Source: Dehalococcoidia bacterium UBA2991 | GTDB lineage: Bacteria > Chloroflexota > Dehalococcoidia > Tepidiformales > Tepidiformaceae | Direction of reading: 5' to 3' | Assembly (NCBI GenBank): GCA_002346645.1 | Contig: DEAD01000016.1 | Coordinates: 1-50,271, forward strand | Length of the DNA: 50,271 nt | Part shown: one piece after another, positions 17,612-26,238 of the stretch | How positions within the stretch are numbered: the first letter of the stretch is position 1 | Layout of the letters: every line of letters begins with the position of its first letter | The notes under the pieces: generated by a model | Databases searched by the model: none | Told to the model about the DNA's origin: nothing | The model's input: only the letters and a program-made list of their open reading frames with translations | Position numbers and translations under genes: made by a program

Positions 17612-18596
17612 GGCTGCGCTAGCTAAGCTCAACGCGTCCGTTGATGAAGTCGAAATAGTTGTGCTGGACGAGGGCCAGCGCGGAGGGCGTCTTTTTGGAC
17701 GCGGTGGCCGCGATGCCGTTGTACGGGTTGAGCGGCGGGCAGGTGGGCCCCGAGAAAGGGTGGCCGAACCTCCAGACACTTCTATCCCACGTGGTCGTGG
17801 GGGACGGGGTGCGCCTCGGGGTGGAACAGGAGGTCGTGGTGGGGGACGTGGTGGCCGCCGGCGCGGAAGCGGCGGTGGCCCGCGTGGTGGCTCTGGGGGC
17901 CAACGTGGCCCGCGAGTCGAACGTGCTCCGGAATTAACAGAGCAGGATTTCTTCGGTGAGGGGGAGGCTCCTCCGCCTCGCGGCGCGGCTCCTGGTGCCC
18001 CTGCGCGGAGGTCGGCTGGAGGGGGAGATGGTGGCTCTCGCCGGAGTGGGGGAAGGGGTTCGTCCCGTGACCGGTCTCGTAGACGCCGTCGAGATGAAAA
18101 CATTGAGCCCGATATCAATGCCGAAGAGGTCGATCTTGCAGCAGAGGTGGTGGACTCTCTTCTTCAGATTCTCGAAATCGATGCGGACATCAACATTCGA
18201 GAGCCCATCACTGCGGGCGATGGGCTTGGGAGTGCCCGAGCTGTAATCGACATCTCAGGAGATGACTTAGGAATGCTAATCGGACGTCGAGGTGAGAGCC
18301 TGATGTCTTTTCAGTACGTGGTCAATCTCATCATGACACGTCGTTTTCCGGGACGGGGTTCGGTGACCGTTGATGTTGAACAATATCGGCGGCGGCGGGA
18401 GGACCAGGTAGTTTCATTAGCTGAGCGGATGGCGGAGCGTGTTCGAGAGATCGGCGATCCGATCACCCTAGAACCAATGTCGGCCGCTGAACGGCGACTT
18501 GTTCACCTAGCCTTTGTTGAAGATCCCGAACTCGAGACTAATAGCGTTGGCGAGGGGGACAGCCGCAAGGTTGTGATTAGCTTGCGCCAGGAATGA
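17565..18596 (+). CDS. jag: RNA-binding protein KhpB/Jag with long RGG-rich linker
   Basis: Cytoplasmic RNA-binding protein encoded beside yidC in many bacteria. The order is a Jag_N domain (1-58, with GKTVDDALRAALAKL and GGRLFGRGG), a linker, a KH domain (about 185-275, GMLIGRRG at 236-243) and an R3H domain (about 278-343, AERRLVHLAF). At 343 residues it exceeds the usual 200-260 because the linker (60-178) is packed with Arg-Gly-Gly repeats and a polyarginine stretch. GAGGA precedes the ATG, which lies inside yidC in another frame. Confidence 0.94.
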   Translation: MDHAEANGKTVDDALRAALAKLNASVDEVEIVVLDEGQRGGRLFGRGGRDAVVRVERRAGGPRERVAEPPDTSIPRGRGGRGAPRGGTGGRGGGRGGRRRGSGGGPRGGSGGQRGPRVERAPELTEQDFFGEGEAPPPRGAAPGAPARRSAGGGDGGSRRSGGRGSSRDRSRRRRRDENIEPDINAEEVDLAAEVVDSLLQILEIDADINIREPITAGDGLGSARAVIDISGDDLGMLIGRRGESLMSFQYVVNLIMTRRFPGRGSVTVDVEQYRRRREDQVVSLAERMAERVREIGDPITLEPMSAAERRLVHLAFVEDPELETNSVGEGDSRKVVISLRQE

Positions 18597-18600
18597 TGGA

Positions 18601-19452
18601 ATGAGTCCGACACCCACCCCGCGAATCGTGATCGTTGGTAACGTGAGCGAAGACCTGACGCCTGAGGGAGCCTGGATTCCAGGGGGGCCTGCGCTTTATA
18701 GCGCTCGTGCGGCGGTGGCGCTGGGTGCGGATGTGACGCTGGTAAGTCGGGTTCCGACGGAATACGACCGAAGCTCTTTTGAGGGCTTAAAAGTGGTGGA
18801 ACTCCCCGTCGCGACCTGTCCCCGCTATGAGAATGTTTATCCAAAGGGGGGTGGGCGTCGGCAGACGCTACACCAGGTGGGTGGACCGATAGCCGCTGAG
18901 GACATGCCCTCCAGTCTTAGTGCTGATGCAGTGATCGCTGCGCCTGCCCTTGATGAACTGGCCGAGTTCCCATCAGTTGGGGCGCCGCTGCAATTCGTGT
19001 CACTTCAAGGCATGCTGCGGTGGGCGATACCGAAGCGTCCTGTACGTCGAGCGGCCTACGCCCCCTCACGAGCACGGAGCATTCAACCCGTAGGGGCTAT
19101 CTCGATCTTCAGCGATGAGGATGCCGATGATCCTACTGCTCTTGCCACTGCTCTTTCCCTTCGCGGACCAACCGTTGTGACCTTGGGTAACCGGGGTGCC
19201 TGTCTATACCGGAAAGGTTCCCGGAGCGTGATACCAGCCTTTCCCGCTAATGTTTCAGATCCCACAGGAGCGGGGGATGGTTTTGTGGCAGCGCTTGCAG
19301 TTCGGTTAGTGGAAACAGGCGACTTGCTCGAATCGTGTACATTCGGAAATGCAATGGGCTCGCTGATGGTGGAACGCAGTGGTCTGGGGGAGATGCCGTC
19401 GCGCGAAGATGTCTTTGCCCGCTCTCAGGGTGAGGTGGCGCATGGTTCGTGA
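18601..19452 (+). CDS. PfkB/ribokinase-family sugar kinase
   Basis: 283-residue kinase expected to phosphorylate a sugar, nucleoside or related small molecule with ATP. The N-terminal strand IVIVGNVSEDL and the IPGGPALYSARAA glycine motif are followed by a C-terminal signature DPTGAGDGFVAALA that carries the catalytic Asp and anion-hole glycines. The lid region is short. The substrate cannot be assigned. It lies four bases after jag and overlaps parA by 11 bases, so it is embedded in the segregation operon, where such a kinase has no known role. Confidence 0.85.
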   Translation: MSPTPTPRIVIVGNVSEDLTPEGAWIPGGPALYSARAAVALGADVTLVSRVPTEYDRSSFEGLKVVELPVATCPRYENVYPKGGGRRQTLHQVGGPIAAEDMPSSLSADAVIAAPALDELAEFPSVGAPLQFVSLQGMLRWAIPKRPVRRAAYAPSRARSIQPVGAISIFSDEDADDPTALATALSLRGPTVVTLGNRGACLYRKGSRSVIPAFPANVSDPTGAGDGFVAALAVRLVETGDLLESCTFGNAMGSLMVERSGLGEMPSREDVFARSQGEVAHGS

Positions 19453-20215
19453 AAAGATTGCGTTCGTGAATCAAAAGGGTGGGGTTGGCAAAACGACCAC
19501 CGCAGTTTCTTTAGCAGCAGCTCTCGGTCGCCAGGGAGACAGTGTTCTGCTGATAGATCTTGACCCCCAAGCGAACGCGACCAGTGCGGCAGGGATAGGT
19601 GAGGTCGTAGGACCCTCTATTTATGAGGCCCTCATGATGGAAGTTGAAGTAGGGGAATGTGTAGTGCGAGTTGAGGATGAACAGTTCGACGTTTTGCCAG
19701 CTACCCGAGAGCTTTCAGGTGCGGAGGTTGAGCTGGCTTCAGCTATGGCTCGTGAGCAGCGCTTGAAAACGGTCTGCGAACCTCTTTCGGCTAAGTACGA
19801 CTGGATTTTTATTGATTCTCCTCCCTCGTTGGGGATTCTCAGTGTTAACGCTCTTACTGCGGCGACAAGTGTGGTCATTCCGGTGCAATGCGAATATTTG
19901 TCAATGGAGGGTCTAGCGCGTTTGATGGAGACACTTGCACTCGTGCGAGTGAACCTAAATCCGGTTCTCCGAACCCTTGGCTTGGTATTGACGATGCTCG
20001 ATCAACGCACGCGTCTGGCCCGAGAAGTAGCAGCAGATGTGAGGACGCACTTCCCCGATCAAACCTTCAACACTGTGATTCCGCGCTCTGTAAGCATTGC
20101 TGAGGCGCCGAGTTACGGGCAGTCGATCTTTCGGTATAGCCCGGAAAGCCGCGCCGCTATTGCCTACCGAAGGCTGGCGACAGAGCTTACGGAGCGCGTG
20201 GGGGTGAGCGCATGA
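19442..20215 (+). CDS. parA: Chromosome partitioning ATPase ParA (Soj)
   Basis: Walker-type ATPase that binds nucleoid DNA and moves ParB-parS complexes. 257 residues from the ATG at 19442 (GAGGTG upstream). A longer in-frame GTG start at 19379 lies within the kinase gene and is not supported. The deviant Walker A is KGGVGKTT with its signature Lys, preceded by IAFVNQ. LLIDLDPQANAT and DWIFIDSPPSLG supply the other motifs. It overlaps parB by four bases. Confidence 0.97.
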   Translation: MVREKIAFVNQKGGVGKTTTAVSLAAALGRQGDSVLLIDLDPQANATSAAGIGEVVGPSIYEALMMEVEVGECVVRVEDEQFDVLPATRELSGAEVELASAMAREQRLKTVCEPLSAKYDWIFIDSPPSLGILSVNALTAATSVVIPVQCEYLSMEGLARLMETLALVRVNLNPVLRTLGLVLTMLDQRTRLAREVAADVRTHFPDQTFNTVIPRSVSIAEAPSYGQSIFRYSPESRAAIAYRRLATELTERVGVSA

Positions 20216-21081
20216 CGCAACCAAGACGAGGACTCGGACGAGGGCTCGATGCTCTGTTACCAGGTGGCGATGAACCCAAGCCTGGGCAAATGCTCCAGGA
20301 GATCGACATCGATTTAATTGCGCCAAACCCGGAACAACCGCGGTTGAACTTTGCTCCTGAGCAGTTGAGAGAGCTTGCTGATTCGATACGGGAGCATGGC
20401 ATTCTCCAGCCACTAGTTGTGAGTTTGGAGTCGGGGGGTGGTTACCGCTTGATCGCAGGCGAACGCCGCCTGCAAGCAGCTCGCCTCGCTGACCTAAGTG
20501 TTGTGCCTGTAGTCGTTCGTGAAGTGGACGGTTCTGAACTTCTCGAACTAGCGCTTGTTGAAAACATTCAGCGTGCAGACTTGAATCCCATCGAAGAAGC
20601 GCTCGCTTATCGACGGCTTCTTGATGAACACGGTCTGACGCAGGAAGAAGTAGCCAAGCGAGTAGGACGGAGCCGGGCAGCAGTTGCAAATGCAACGAGG
20701 TTGCTCCAGTTGGAACCTGAGATTCGCCGGAGCCTAGTAGCAGGTGACATACGGGAAGGTCACGCCCGTGCCTTGTTGGGTATTCCCGAAGGTCCTAATC
20801 GTCTTGAAGTATGGAGGGAGGTTGTGCGGCGTGGGTTCAGCGTACGTGAGACGGAAGCGGCAGTCCGCCGTGCCCTTTCTTCTCGATCCCCCCGTCCGGT
20901 ATCATCGAGTCCTTCCATTAACCGTGGAATTGCGCTTAGGGATCTGGAGACGAATCTACGCCGTGTGCTGGGTACCCGAGTTACGGTATTGCCTCAAAAG
21001 AATGGCGGAGCTCGCATCGTTGTAGATACCTACAGCGATGAAGAACTCGAAGCTCTCACAGCAAGGCTGCTTTCGCTGTAA
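20212..21081 (+). CDS. parB: Chromosome partitioning protein ParB (Spo0J)
   Basis: CTP-dependent DNA clamp, 289 residues. The N-terminal ParA-stimulating segment RRGLGRGLDALLPG is followed by the ParB/Srx domain with GERR at the CTP site, then ENIQRADLNPIEEA. A helix-turn-helix for parS recognition (TQEEVAKRVGRSRAAVANATRLLQL) and a short C-terminal dimerisation domain complete it. The two parS-like sites 4-5 kb upstream are its likely targets. Confidence 0.97.
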   Translation: MTQPRRGLGRGLDALLPGGDEPKPGQMLQEIDIDLIAPNPEQPRLNFAPEQLRELADSIREHGILQPLVVSLESGGGYRLIAGERRLQAARLADLSVVPVVVREVDGSELLELALVENIQRADLNPIEEALAYRRLLDEHGLTQEEVAKRVGRSRAAVANATRLLQLEPEIRRSLVAGDIREGHARALLGIPEGPNRLEVWREVVRRGFSVRETEAAVRRALSSRSPRPVSSSPSINRGIALRDLETNLRRVLGTRVTVLPQKNGGARIVVDTYSDEELEALTARLLSL

Positions 21082-21271
21082 GCCTGGCTTCCGAGTCCTA
21101 AAATGGGGCCCTCTCCAGAGCTCTGTTAGGCCTTCGCTGCCGTTCGATGTTCCTGTTGAGGTGGAGTTTCTATTTACGGTTTCCTTGTGGGTAAGAAAGG
21201 ATAAGGTGGAACTAAGGCGGGAGGCAGGTAAGGTGGAAGCCCGGCAGAAGCTGGAGCGCGGAGGCTAACTG

Positions 21272-22162
21272 ATGAAGGTTGCAATCACAGGCAGCACAGG
21301 TTTGATAGGTGGAAGACTTGCCGAAAGGCTTGAGGCGCGTGGGGATGAGGTCGTCCGTATTATGCGTGGGCGAGTTGGTCAGGAAGGGGTGGACTGGGCA
21401 CCTGCTGAGGGCTGGGTCCGAGAAGAGGCGTTTGTGGGCTGCGATGCGGTAGTCCATCTCAGTGGAGCATCTGTGGGGGATGGACGGTGGACAACTGCCA
21501 GAAAGGCAGAATTGCGATCTAGTCGCATCGACACCACTCGCGTGCTGGTGGAGCACATCGCGGCGCTCAACCCTAAGCCCCGAAGGCTTGTAGTGGCTTC
21601 GGCTGTGGGGTTCTACGGTGATCGTGGGGATGAGGTGCTTACAGAACAGTCGCCTCGAGGCCAGGGCTTTCTAGCGGAGATGACTACGGACTGGGAGGTT
21701 GAATCAAACAAGGGTAACGCCGCTGGCATTCCCACAGCGATGGCCAGATATGGTGTTGTCTTCGCGAACGAGGCGGCTGCTTTCAAGAGACTTACCTTGC
21801 CCTTCCGGCTTGGTGTTGGGGGAAGGCTCGGGAGCGGACAGCAGTGGATGCCCTGGATCACTCTCGATGATGCTGTTGCTGCTACCACCCATTTGGTCGA
21901 TACCGATGGGATAGGCCCTGTGAATGTAGTGGCGCCCGTTACTGGCACAAATGCCGACGTGACCCGAGCCCTTGGGCGCGTGCTTCGCCGTCCGAGCTTC
22001 ATGATGGTGCCGCAGTTTGCTATGCGGGTGGCTTTGGGCGAGCTTGCGGATGAGCTGCTCTTCGCGAGCCTCAGGGTGAGCCCCGAGCGTCTAGCAGCCG
22101 ATGGGTTTGAGTTTGCCCAACCTGATATCGACGGGGCGTTGCGCTCCCTCCTTAAGGGATAG
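21272..22162 (+). CDS. TIGR01777 family epimerase (YfcH/SulA-like)
   Basis: 296-residue extended-SDR protein with a Rossmann start GSTGLIGGRLAERL for NAD(P). The family-typical tail motif GSGQQWMPWITLDDA is clear. The usual Tyr-x-x-x-Lys is not obvious: the equivalent region reads SAVGFYGDRGDE, as is common in this group. Members have been named cell-division inhibitors or sugar epimerases without firm evidence. GGAGG precedes the ATG. It is followed by an SRPBCC gene, a pairing seen in other genomes. Confidence 0.88.
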   Translation: MKVAITGSTGLIGGRLAERLEARGDEVVRIMRGRVGQEGVDWAPAEGWVREEAFVGCDAVVHLSGASVGDGRWTTARKAELRSSRIDTTRVLVEHIAALNPKPRRLVVASAVGFYGDRGDEVLTEQSPRGQGFLAEMTTDWEVESNKGNAAGIPTAMARYGVVFANEAAAFKRLTLPFRLGVGGRLGSGQQWMPWITLDDAVAATTHLVDTDGIGPVNVVAPVTGTNADVTRALGRVLRRPSFMMVPQFAMRVALGELADELLFASLRVSPERLAADGFEFAQPDIDGALRSLLKG

Positions 22163-22167
22163 CGGTG

Positions 22168-22635
22168 ATGGCGATTTACAGTATTACCGCAAAGCAGGTC
22201 GTGCCTGTTTCCCTGGGGAAAGCCTGGTCGTTCTTCTCGAATCCGCGAAATTTGCCGTTTATCACACCACCGTGGCTTGCCCTAGAGCTCACATCTGAGC
22301 CGCCCGAAGAGATGTATCCAGGGCTAATCATTACTTATAAGGTCAGTCCCCTGCTCGGTGTTCCATTACCTTGGGCGACAGAGATTACTCAAGTTGAGGA
22401 GCGGGTTCGCTTCGTTGATGACCAGCGCATCGGCCCTTACAGTCTTTGGCATCACCAGCACGACTTCTACGAGGTAGAGGGCGGCACTGAGGTGCGCGAC
22501 ACAGTGCACTATGCGGTCCCCTTTGGGCCACTTGGTGACCTTGTTGCACAAATTGCCGTTCGGCCCCGGGTCCGCGACATCTTCGAGTTCCGCCGCCAGG
22601 TTTTGGAAGAGCGGTTTGGCCGGCCCGAAAAGTAG
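22168..22635 (+). CDS. SRPBCC superfamily ligand-binding protein
   Basis: 155 residues with the helix-grip pattern: an N-terminal strand, the helix LGKAWSFFSNPRNLPFITPPW, then strands through GLIITYKV, TEITQVEERVRFVDDQ and GTEVRDTVHYAVPFGPLGD, and a long C-terminal helix. The fold binds hydrophobic ligands; no specific ligand is implied. A GTG at 22165 is also possible, but AAGGGA is better spaced for the ATG at 22168. It directly follows the epimerase and abuts the convergent lysA stop. Confidence 0.85.
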   Translation: MAIYSITAKQVVPVSLGKAWSFFSNPRNLPFITPPWLALELTSEPPEEMYPGLIITYKVSPLLGVPLPWATEITQVEERVRFVDDQRIGPYSLWHHQHDFYEVEGGTEVRDTVHYAVPFGPLGDLVAQIAVRPRVRDIFEFRRQVLEERFGRPEK

Positions 22636-23976
22636 CTAGAGAACGTCCCGGGCAACCAGATCCTCAACCGTCTCGCGGCGCTGGAGGAGCCGGGCTTGGG
22701 CGTTTTGGACCGCAACCACAGGTGGCCGGAGTGCCATGTTGTAGTTACTAGACATTGCAAGGTTGTAACCGCCGCTCGCCGGCAGAGCGATGAGTTCGCC
22801 AGGCTCTAACCTTGGTAGTTCTGCATCTGCTACGAGAATGTCTCCACTTTCGCAGTATTTGCCAGCTATAGTCACGGTTTCAACGGCCTCCTCGAGAGGC
22901 CGGTCTACTGGAACTGCTTCATAGCTGGATCCGTACATGGCAGGACGAATGTTGTCGGCCATACCCCCGTCGACGGAGACGTAGGTACGAACGCTGGGAA
23001 TCTCCTTCCGGGCTCCTACGGTATACAGCGCCACCATTGCTCGACCAATGAGCGAACGACCTGGCTCGATGTGAAGTGAGGGTTGTTCTAGGTGGTGCCG
23101 AGCGAGAGCCTTTTCCATTGAGAGTGATAGGCGCTCCGCATATTCACTAATAGCGGGGGCATGTTGCGCTCGTGTGTAGGCAAGTGCGAAACCCCCGCCA
23201 GGGCTGTATTCCTCAAAGCGAAAACCGTGAGCTGCGCCCATTTCTTGGGCAAAGGAACACATGACCTCGCTGGCCTGCTCGAAGGGTTCAATTTCAAAGA
23301 TGGGGGAACCGAGATGTACGTGCAGCCCACGCAGGTTGATGTTGGGTGCAGCTATCGCAGCAGCTACTGCTTTCTCGGCATCGCCGTTGGCAATAGCGAA
23401 GCCAAATTTTGAATCAAGTACACCGGTGGTCGTCTTGGCATGGGTATGCGGGTCTACGTTGGGGGAGACCCGTAGCAGGATTGGTTGTCGGGTTGCATGC
23501 TCTCCGGCTATGCGGTTGAGCTCTGTAAGCTCATGGAAATTATCCACAACTACGCGGCCGACGGGATCTCCGCTTACTGCAGCCGCTAGCTCCTCTGCAC
23601 TTTTGTTGTTCCCGTGGAAGTAGAGGCGAGAAGAGGGAAAACCCGCAGCTCGGGCGATCGCCAATTCGCCACCGCTAACTACGTCCATGCCCATGCCCTC
23701 CTCAGCTACGATGTTGGCTAGGGGAAGGCTCAGATAGGCCTTGGCAGCGTAGAGGACTGAAACCTCAGGCCAATGGGATGCGAACTCCCTTTGGTATTCC
23801 CGGGCTGTTTCGCGGAAGTCCTGCTCGTCGAATACGTAAAGCGGAGATCCGTACGTCTCCGCTAATTCACGTAGGTCGCAACCCCCAATACTGAGGCGTC
23901 CGGCTGGGGATAGCGCAGTCGTGTGGGGGAGCACATGGCGATAAGGCAGTGAATTGAGGGAAGCAACGTTCGGCAT
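22636..23976 (-). CDS. lysA: Diaminopimelate decarboxylase
   Basis: PLP enzyme for the last step of lysine biosynthesis, meso-diaminopimelate to lysine. 446 residues. The PLP Lys79 is in VLYAAKAYLSLPLA, followed by GMDVVSGGELAIARAAG. Other landmarks are the HVHLGSP histidine motif, the EYSPGGGFA glycine loop, IEPGRSLIG, and the active-site Cys in KYCESGDIL. It is a complete stand-alone LysA with about 20 extra N-terminal residues. The start has no Shine-Dalgarno; CATAAT lies seven bases upstream. Confidence 0.96.
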   Translation of the reverse strand: MPNVASLNSLPYRHVLPHTTALSPAGRLSIGGCDLRELAETYGSPLYVFDEQDFRETAREYQREFASHWPEVSVLYAAKAYLSLPLANIVAEEGMGMDVVSGGELAIARAAGFPSSRLYFHGNNKSAEELAAAVSGDPVGRVVVDNFHELTELNRIAGEHATRQPILLRVSPNVDPHTHAKTTTGVLDSKFGFAIANGDAEKAVAAAIAAPNINLRGLHVHLGSPIFEIEPFEQASEVMCSFAQEMGAAHGFRFEEYSPGGGFALAYTRAQHAPAISEYAERLSLSMEKALARHHLEQPSLHIEPGRSLIGRAMVALYTVGARKEIPSVRTYVSVDGGMADNIRPAMYGSSYEAVPVDRPLEEAVETVTIAGKYCESGDILVADAELPRLEPGELIALPASGGYNLAMSSNYNMALRPPVVAVQNAQARLLQRRETVEDLVARDVL

Positions 23977-23983
23977 GCTCGCG

Positions 23984-23989
23984 ATTATG
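23984..23989 (-). promoter_or_regulatory. Candidate -10 element, leaderless lysA
   Basis: CATAAT (5 of 6 to consensus) on the minus strand with exactly seven bases to the ATG at 23976. No ribosome-binding site lies between. Confidence 0.5.
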
Positions 23990-24043
23990 CGGGGAGGCGT
24001 TCGTAACGCCCAGCTATTAGAGAGGCTAATGGAAAGGAACCCC

Positions 24044-24049
24044 TATACT
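24044..24049 (+). promoter_or_regulatory. Candidate -10 element, leaderless 24057 gene
   Basis: TATACT (5 of 6) with seven bases to the ATG at 24057. GGAAAGGAA at 24031-24039 is too far upstream to act as a ribosome site. No -35 match is evident. Confidence 0.5.
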
Positions 24050-24056
24050 GAATCTA

Positions 24057-24275
24057 ATGGAAACCGAACCTGCCCTGCGTGTTCGCTTTGAAAGAGAGCG
24101 CCGCCGTGCGGCGTTTTATTCGGCGCTTGCAGGAGGTATTGCGGGCATAATTATCGCTGACATGTGGGTTGCTCCTGAGCTTGGCGTGGTAGGTGGCTTC
24201 CTGGGTGGGATCTTTGCCTATGCAACAATTTTTGCTTACGAGACGGTGATGTGGCGGAGAAATCATGGTGTCTGA
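24057..24275 (+). CDS. Small two-span membrane protein
   Basis: 72 residues. A charged, Arg-rich N-terminus (RVRFERERRRAAF) precedes two hydrophobic segments (about 20-38 and 42-62), joined by a Gly/Pro turn, and a short basic tail. I recognise no family. It overlaps moaC by 11 bases, which suggests co-expression rather than a shared pathway. The start context predicts a leaderless mRNA. Confidence 0.65.
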   Translation: METEPALRVRFERERRRAAFYSALAGGIAGIIIADMWVAPELGVVGGFLGGIFAYATIFAYETVMWRRNHGV

Positions 24276-24759
24276 GAAGGAAGAACTTCACCTCTCTCAC
24301 CTTGATGACCGTGGTGGTGCGCGCATGGTAGATGTTTCGGGAAAGGCAGTGACAGTAAGGGAAGCCTTGGCGGAGGGCTTTGTCTCCATGAGTCCAGAAA
24401 CGCTCCTGCTCATCCAAGAAGGGGGTTTGCCAAAGGGTGACGTTCTTGCTGTGGCTCGTGTTGCAGGAATTCAGGCTGCCAAGCGAACGAGTGAGCTTAT
24501 CCCCATGTGCCACCCTTTACCGCTCTCTTCCGTTGCCATCACTCTTGAGCCTGCTGGTGATGTGCGCTTGCGTATTAAGGCCCAGGTAAGGATGGAAGGG
24601 CGCACTGGTGTAGAGATGGAGGCATTAACGGCGGTTAGTGTCGCGGCTCTAACTATCTATGACATGTGTAAGGCGGTCGATCGAGGGATGCAAATCGAAG
24701 GAGTGCGTCTGCTTGAGAAGAGGGGAGGCAAGAGTGGAGAGTGGAGGGCGGACGGCTAG
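24265..24759 (+). CDS. moaC: Cyclic pyranopterin monophosphate synthase MoaC
   Basis: Second step of molybdenum cofactor synthesis, converting the MoaA product to cyclic pyranopterin monophosphate. 164 residues. It shows ARMVDVSGKAVTVREA, the family motif IPMCHPLPL, and GRTGVEMEALTAVSVAALTIYDMCKAVDR with the catalytic Lys. No other moa or moe gene is in the window, so the rest of the pathway must lie elsewhere. Confidence 0.96.
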   Translation: MVSEKEELHLSHLDDRGGARMVDVSGKAVTVREALAEGFVSMSPETLLLIQEGGLPKGDVLAVARVAGIQAAKRTSELIPMCHPLPLSSVAITLEPAGDVRLRIKAQVRMEGRTGVEMEALTAVSVAALTIYDMCKAVDRGMQIEGVRLLEKRGGKSGEWRADG

Positions 24760-24812
24760 CGATCTCTAGGCGGTCCTGGTCGTTTTTGTTGGGCGGAGAG
24801 CCTGTTCCCCTC

Positions 24813-25601
24813 TCATACCGGGCCCCATATCTGGTGAATGGCGGTGGAAACTCCGTTTTCGGTAGCTGTGCCCGTGACTATGTCTGCTTCTACTCTCAGG
24901 CCCGGAGGAGCGTCGCCCATGGCCACTCCCAGCCCGGCGATCTTGAGCATCGGGAGGTCTACTTCGGCGTCTCCAAACGCTACTGCCTCGCTAGGGGTAA
25001 TTCCGAAGGAATCGCAGAGGCGATGGAGGCCAGCCCCCTTGCCAGCGTTAATGTGGGTAATGGCGATGATTTCTCGTCCAGAGCTTGTCAATGCGCGTTC
25101 GCCCCGTAGGGGGGAGTCACGGAGAAGCTCATCAAGGGTAGCGAACGCAGGGTCACGTGGTCCTGTAAATGGGGCTATCAGGTAAGTCTCCTTAAGGGGG
25201 ATGTCTACAAGGCTTGATATGGTGGTTGCAGGACCTCTCGCCTCGTCCCTTGGTCGGCGTCGGAAAACACCTGATGCAGTGCCTGCAACGACTTGCCAGT
25301 CATGCTCATCGCATAATTTGGCGAGGGAATAGGCTGCTTCGTGAGGCATGGCTATCTGTGCAATAGGCACTCCATCGACATGACGGATGTCGGCTCCTGC
25401 AGCTGCAATAATCGCATCCATGGTCCCGGATAAGGGGCTAAGTGTTGGTAGAACGAGCTCGTGGGGTCTAGCAGTTGCCGCAGCAACTAGCACCCCCTTG
25501 GAGGCAAGTCCCTTGAGCGATTCAATAGTTGTTTGTGAGAGCTCTCCACTTGGTCCCACAAGGGTCCCGTCAACATCGAAGGCCGCTAGGCGGTAGCGCA
25601 T
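24813..25601 (-). CDS. HAD superfamily (Cof-type, IIB) phosphatase
   Basis: 262 residues from the ATG at 25601. Motif I is DVDGTL with the nucleophile Asp. Motif II is AAATARP in its usual place, the Lys motif is INAGKGAGLHRL, and motif IV is GDAEVDLPML. The long cap between motifs II and III marks subtype IIB. These enzymes act on sugar phosphates, phosphoglycolate-like compounds or flavin-related phosphates; the substrate is unknown. An upstream in-frame GTG at 25610 is possible, but only the ATG fits the leaderless geometry. Confidence 0.88.
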   Translation of the reverse strand: MRYRLAAFDVDGTLVGPSGELSQTTIESLKGLASKGVLVAAATARPHELVLPTLSPLSGTMDAIIAAAGADIRHVDGVPIAQIAMPHEAAYSLAKLCDEHDWQVVAGTASGVFRRRPRDEARGPATTISSLVDIPLKETYLIAPFTGPRDPAFATLDELLRDSPLRGERALTSSGREIIAITHINAGKGAGLHRLCDSFGITPSEAVAFGDAEVDLPMLKIAGLGVAMGDAPPGLRVEADIVTGTATENGVSTAIHQIWGPV

Positions 25602-25608
25602 ATCAGGC

Positions 25609-25614
25609 ACAATA
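25609..25614 (-). promoter_or_regulatory. Candidate -10 element, leaderless HAD gene
   Basis: TATTGT on the minus strand (4 of 6) with seven bases to the ATG at 25601. The match depends on choosing that start rather than GTG 25610. Confidence 0.35.
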
Positions 25615-25671
25615 CGGGAACGTTTGCCGCCTGCTACCGAAACACATTGATATTCGAGGGAGGCAGTGATC

Positions 25672-25694
25672 TAGGGCACCATGCTGCTGCCCTA
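25672..25694 (+). terminator. Hairpin with trailing T-run
   Basis: TAGGGCA and TGCCCTA form a perfect seven-base-pair stem around a nine-base loop. On the plus strand it is followed by AACC then TTTTTCTTT. It lies between two minus-strand genes, so as a terminator it would stop plus-strand (antisense or read-through) transcription. On the minus strand it could still act as a 3' end structure for the 25726 gene. Confidence 0.4.
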
Positions 25695-25725
25695 ACCTTT
25701 TTCTTTCAGGATGGAGTCAACGTGG

Positions 25726-26238
25726 TTAGTCGCGCTCGATCAGGAGTGGATCTGGCTCTGGAAGTTTCGGTTCGGTTTCCTCTTCGGAAGACCCTATATC
25801 CTCGGGGGGCTGTTTCTTCTCGACACTGACTGCGATCATGGAGGAGGGGAAGTACTCAACTTCTACGTAGTCTTCCTTGTCGACGGTCAAGTACTGCACA
25901 CGGTCTATTCGAATAATTGTGCTGCGGCCGAGTCGCAGGTAGTTGCTGCGGGTTCCCAGATCGAACCGCCACCAGCGGCGTGTGATATACCCGGCAGTAG
26001 TTACCGTACCGCCCCGTAAGTCGCGGAGGGCTTGAATGCCTTGGAAGCCGAGCAAGACGCTGAATAAAAAGAGCAGGACGGGAATTATCCAACCGACACC
26101 ATTGCTGGTGGCGATCTGCAAAATGAGGAAGTAAAGGCCAGCGCCCGCGGAGACCACAAAGAGCGGGTTCCACAGAATGGCGGTTCGCCACAGTCCTCTT
26201 CGGGCCTTTTTTAGTTTCTCATCATACGAACCGATCAT
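25726..26238 (-). CDS. Membrane protein of unknown function
   Basis: 170 residues. Two hydrophobic spans (about 18-40 and 48-68) are followed by a soluble beta-rich stretch (about 75-140) containing TTAGYITRRWWRFDLGTRSNYLRL and IDRVQYLTV. The latter could be a small PH-like or SH3-like fold, but I cannot name the family. The C-terminus is acidic and Pro-rich. It overlaps the LysM gene by four bases (ATGA), so both proteins probably act at the cell surface. Confidence 0.65.
   Translation of the reverse strand: MIGSYDEKLKKARRGLWRTAILWNPLFVVSAGAGLYFLILQIATSNGVGWIIPVLLFLFSVLLGFQGIQALRDLRGGTVTTAGYITRRWWRFDLGTRSNYLRLGRSTIIRIDRVQYLTVDKEDYVEVEYFPSSMIAVSVEKKQPPEDIGSSEEETEPKLPEPDPLLIERD

Noticed and set aside
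17570..18118. 182-residue minus-strand frame opposite jag
   Set aside because: It is Pro/Arg-rich because it is the complement of the RGG-coding stretch. It has no domain, and jag on the other strand is certain.
19955..20695. 246-residue minus-strand frame across parA/parB
   Set aside because: Antisense to two well-supported genes, with no recognisable family or start site.
21038..21268. 76-residue frame between parB and the epimerase gene
   Set aside because: It overlaps the end of parB and has no start context or family. The gap probably holds only the epimerase leader.
22636..23976. Tyr in place of Asn after the PLP lysine motif of LysA (KAY rather than KAN)
   Set aside because: Aromatic residues occur at this position in many LysA groups, and all other active-site motifs are intact.
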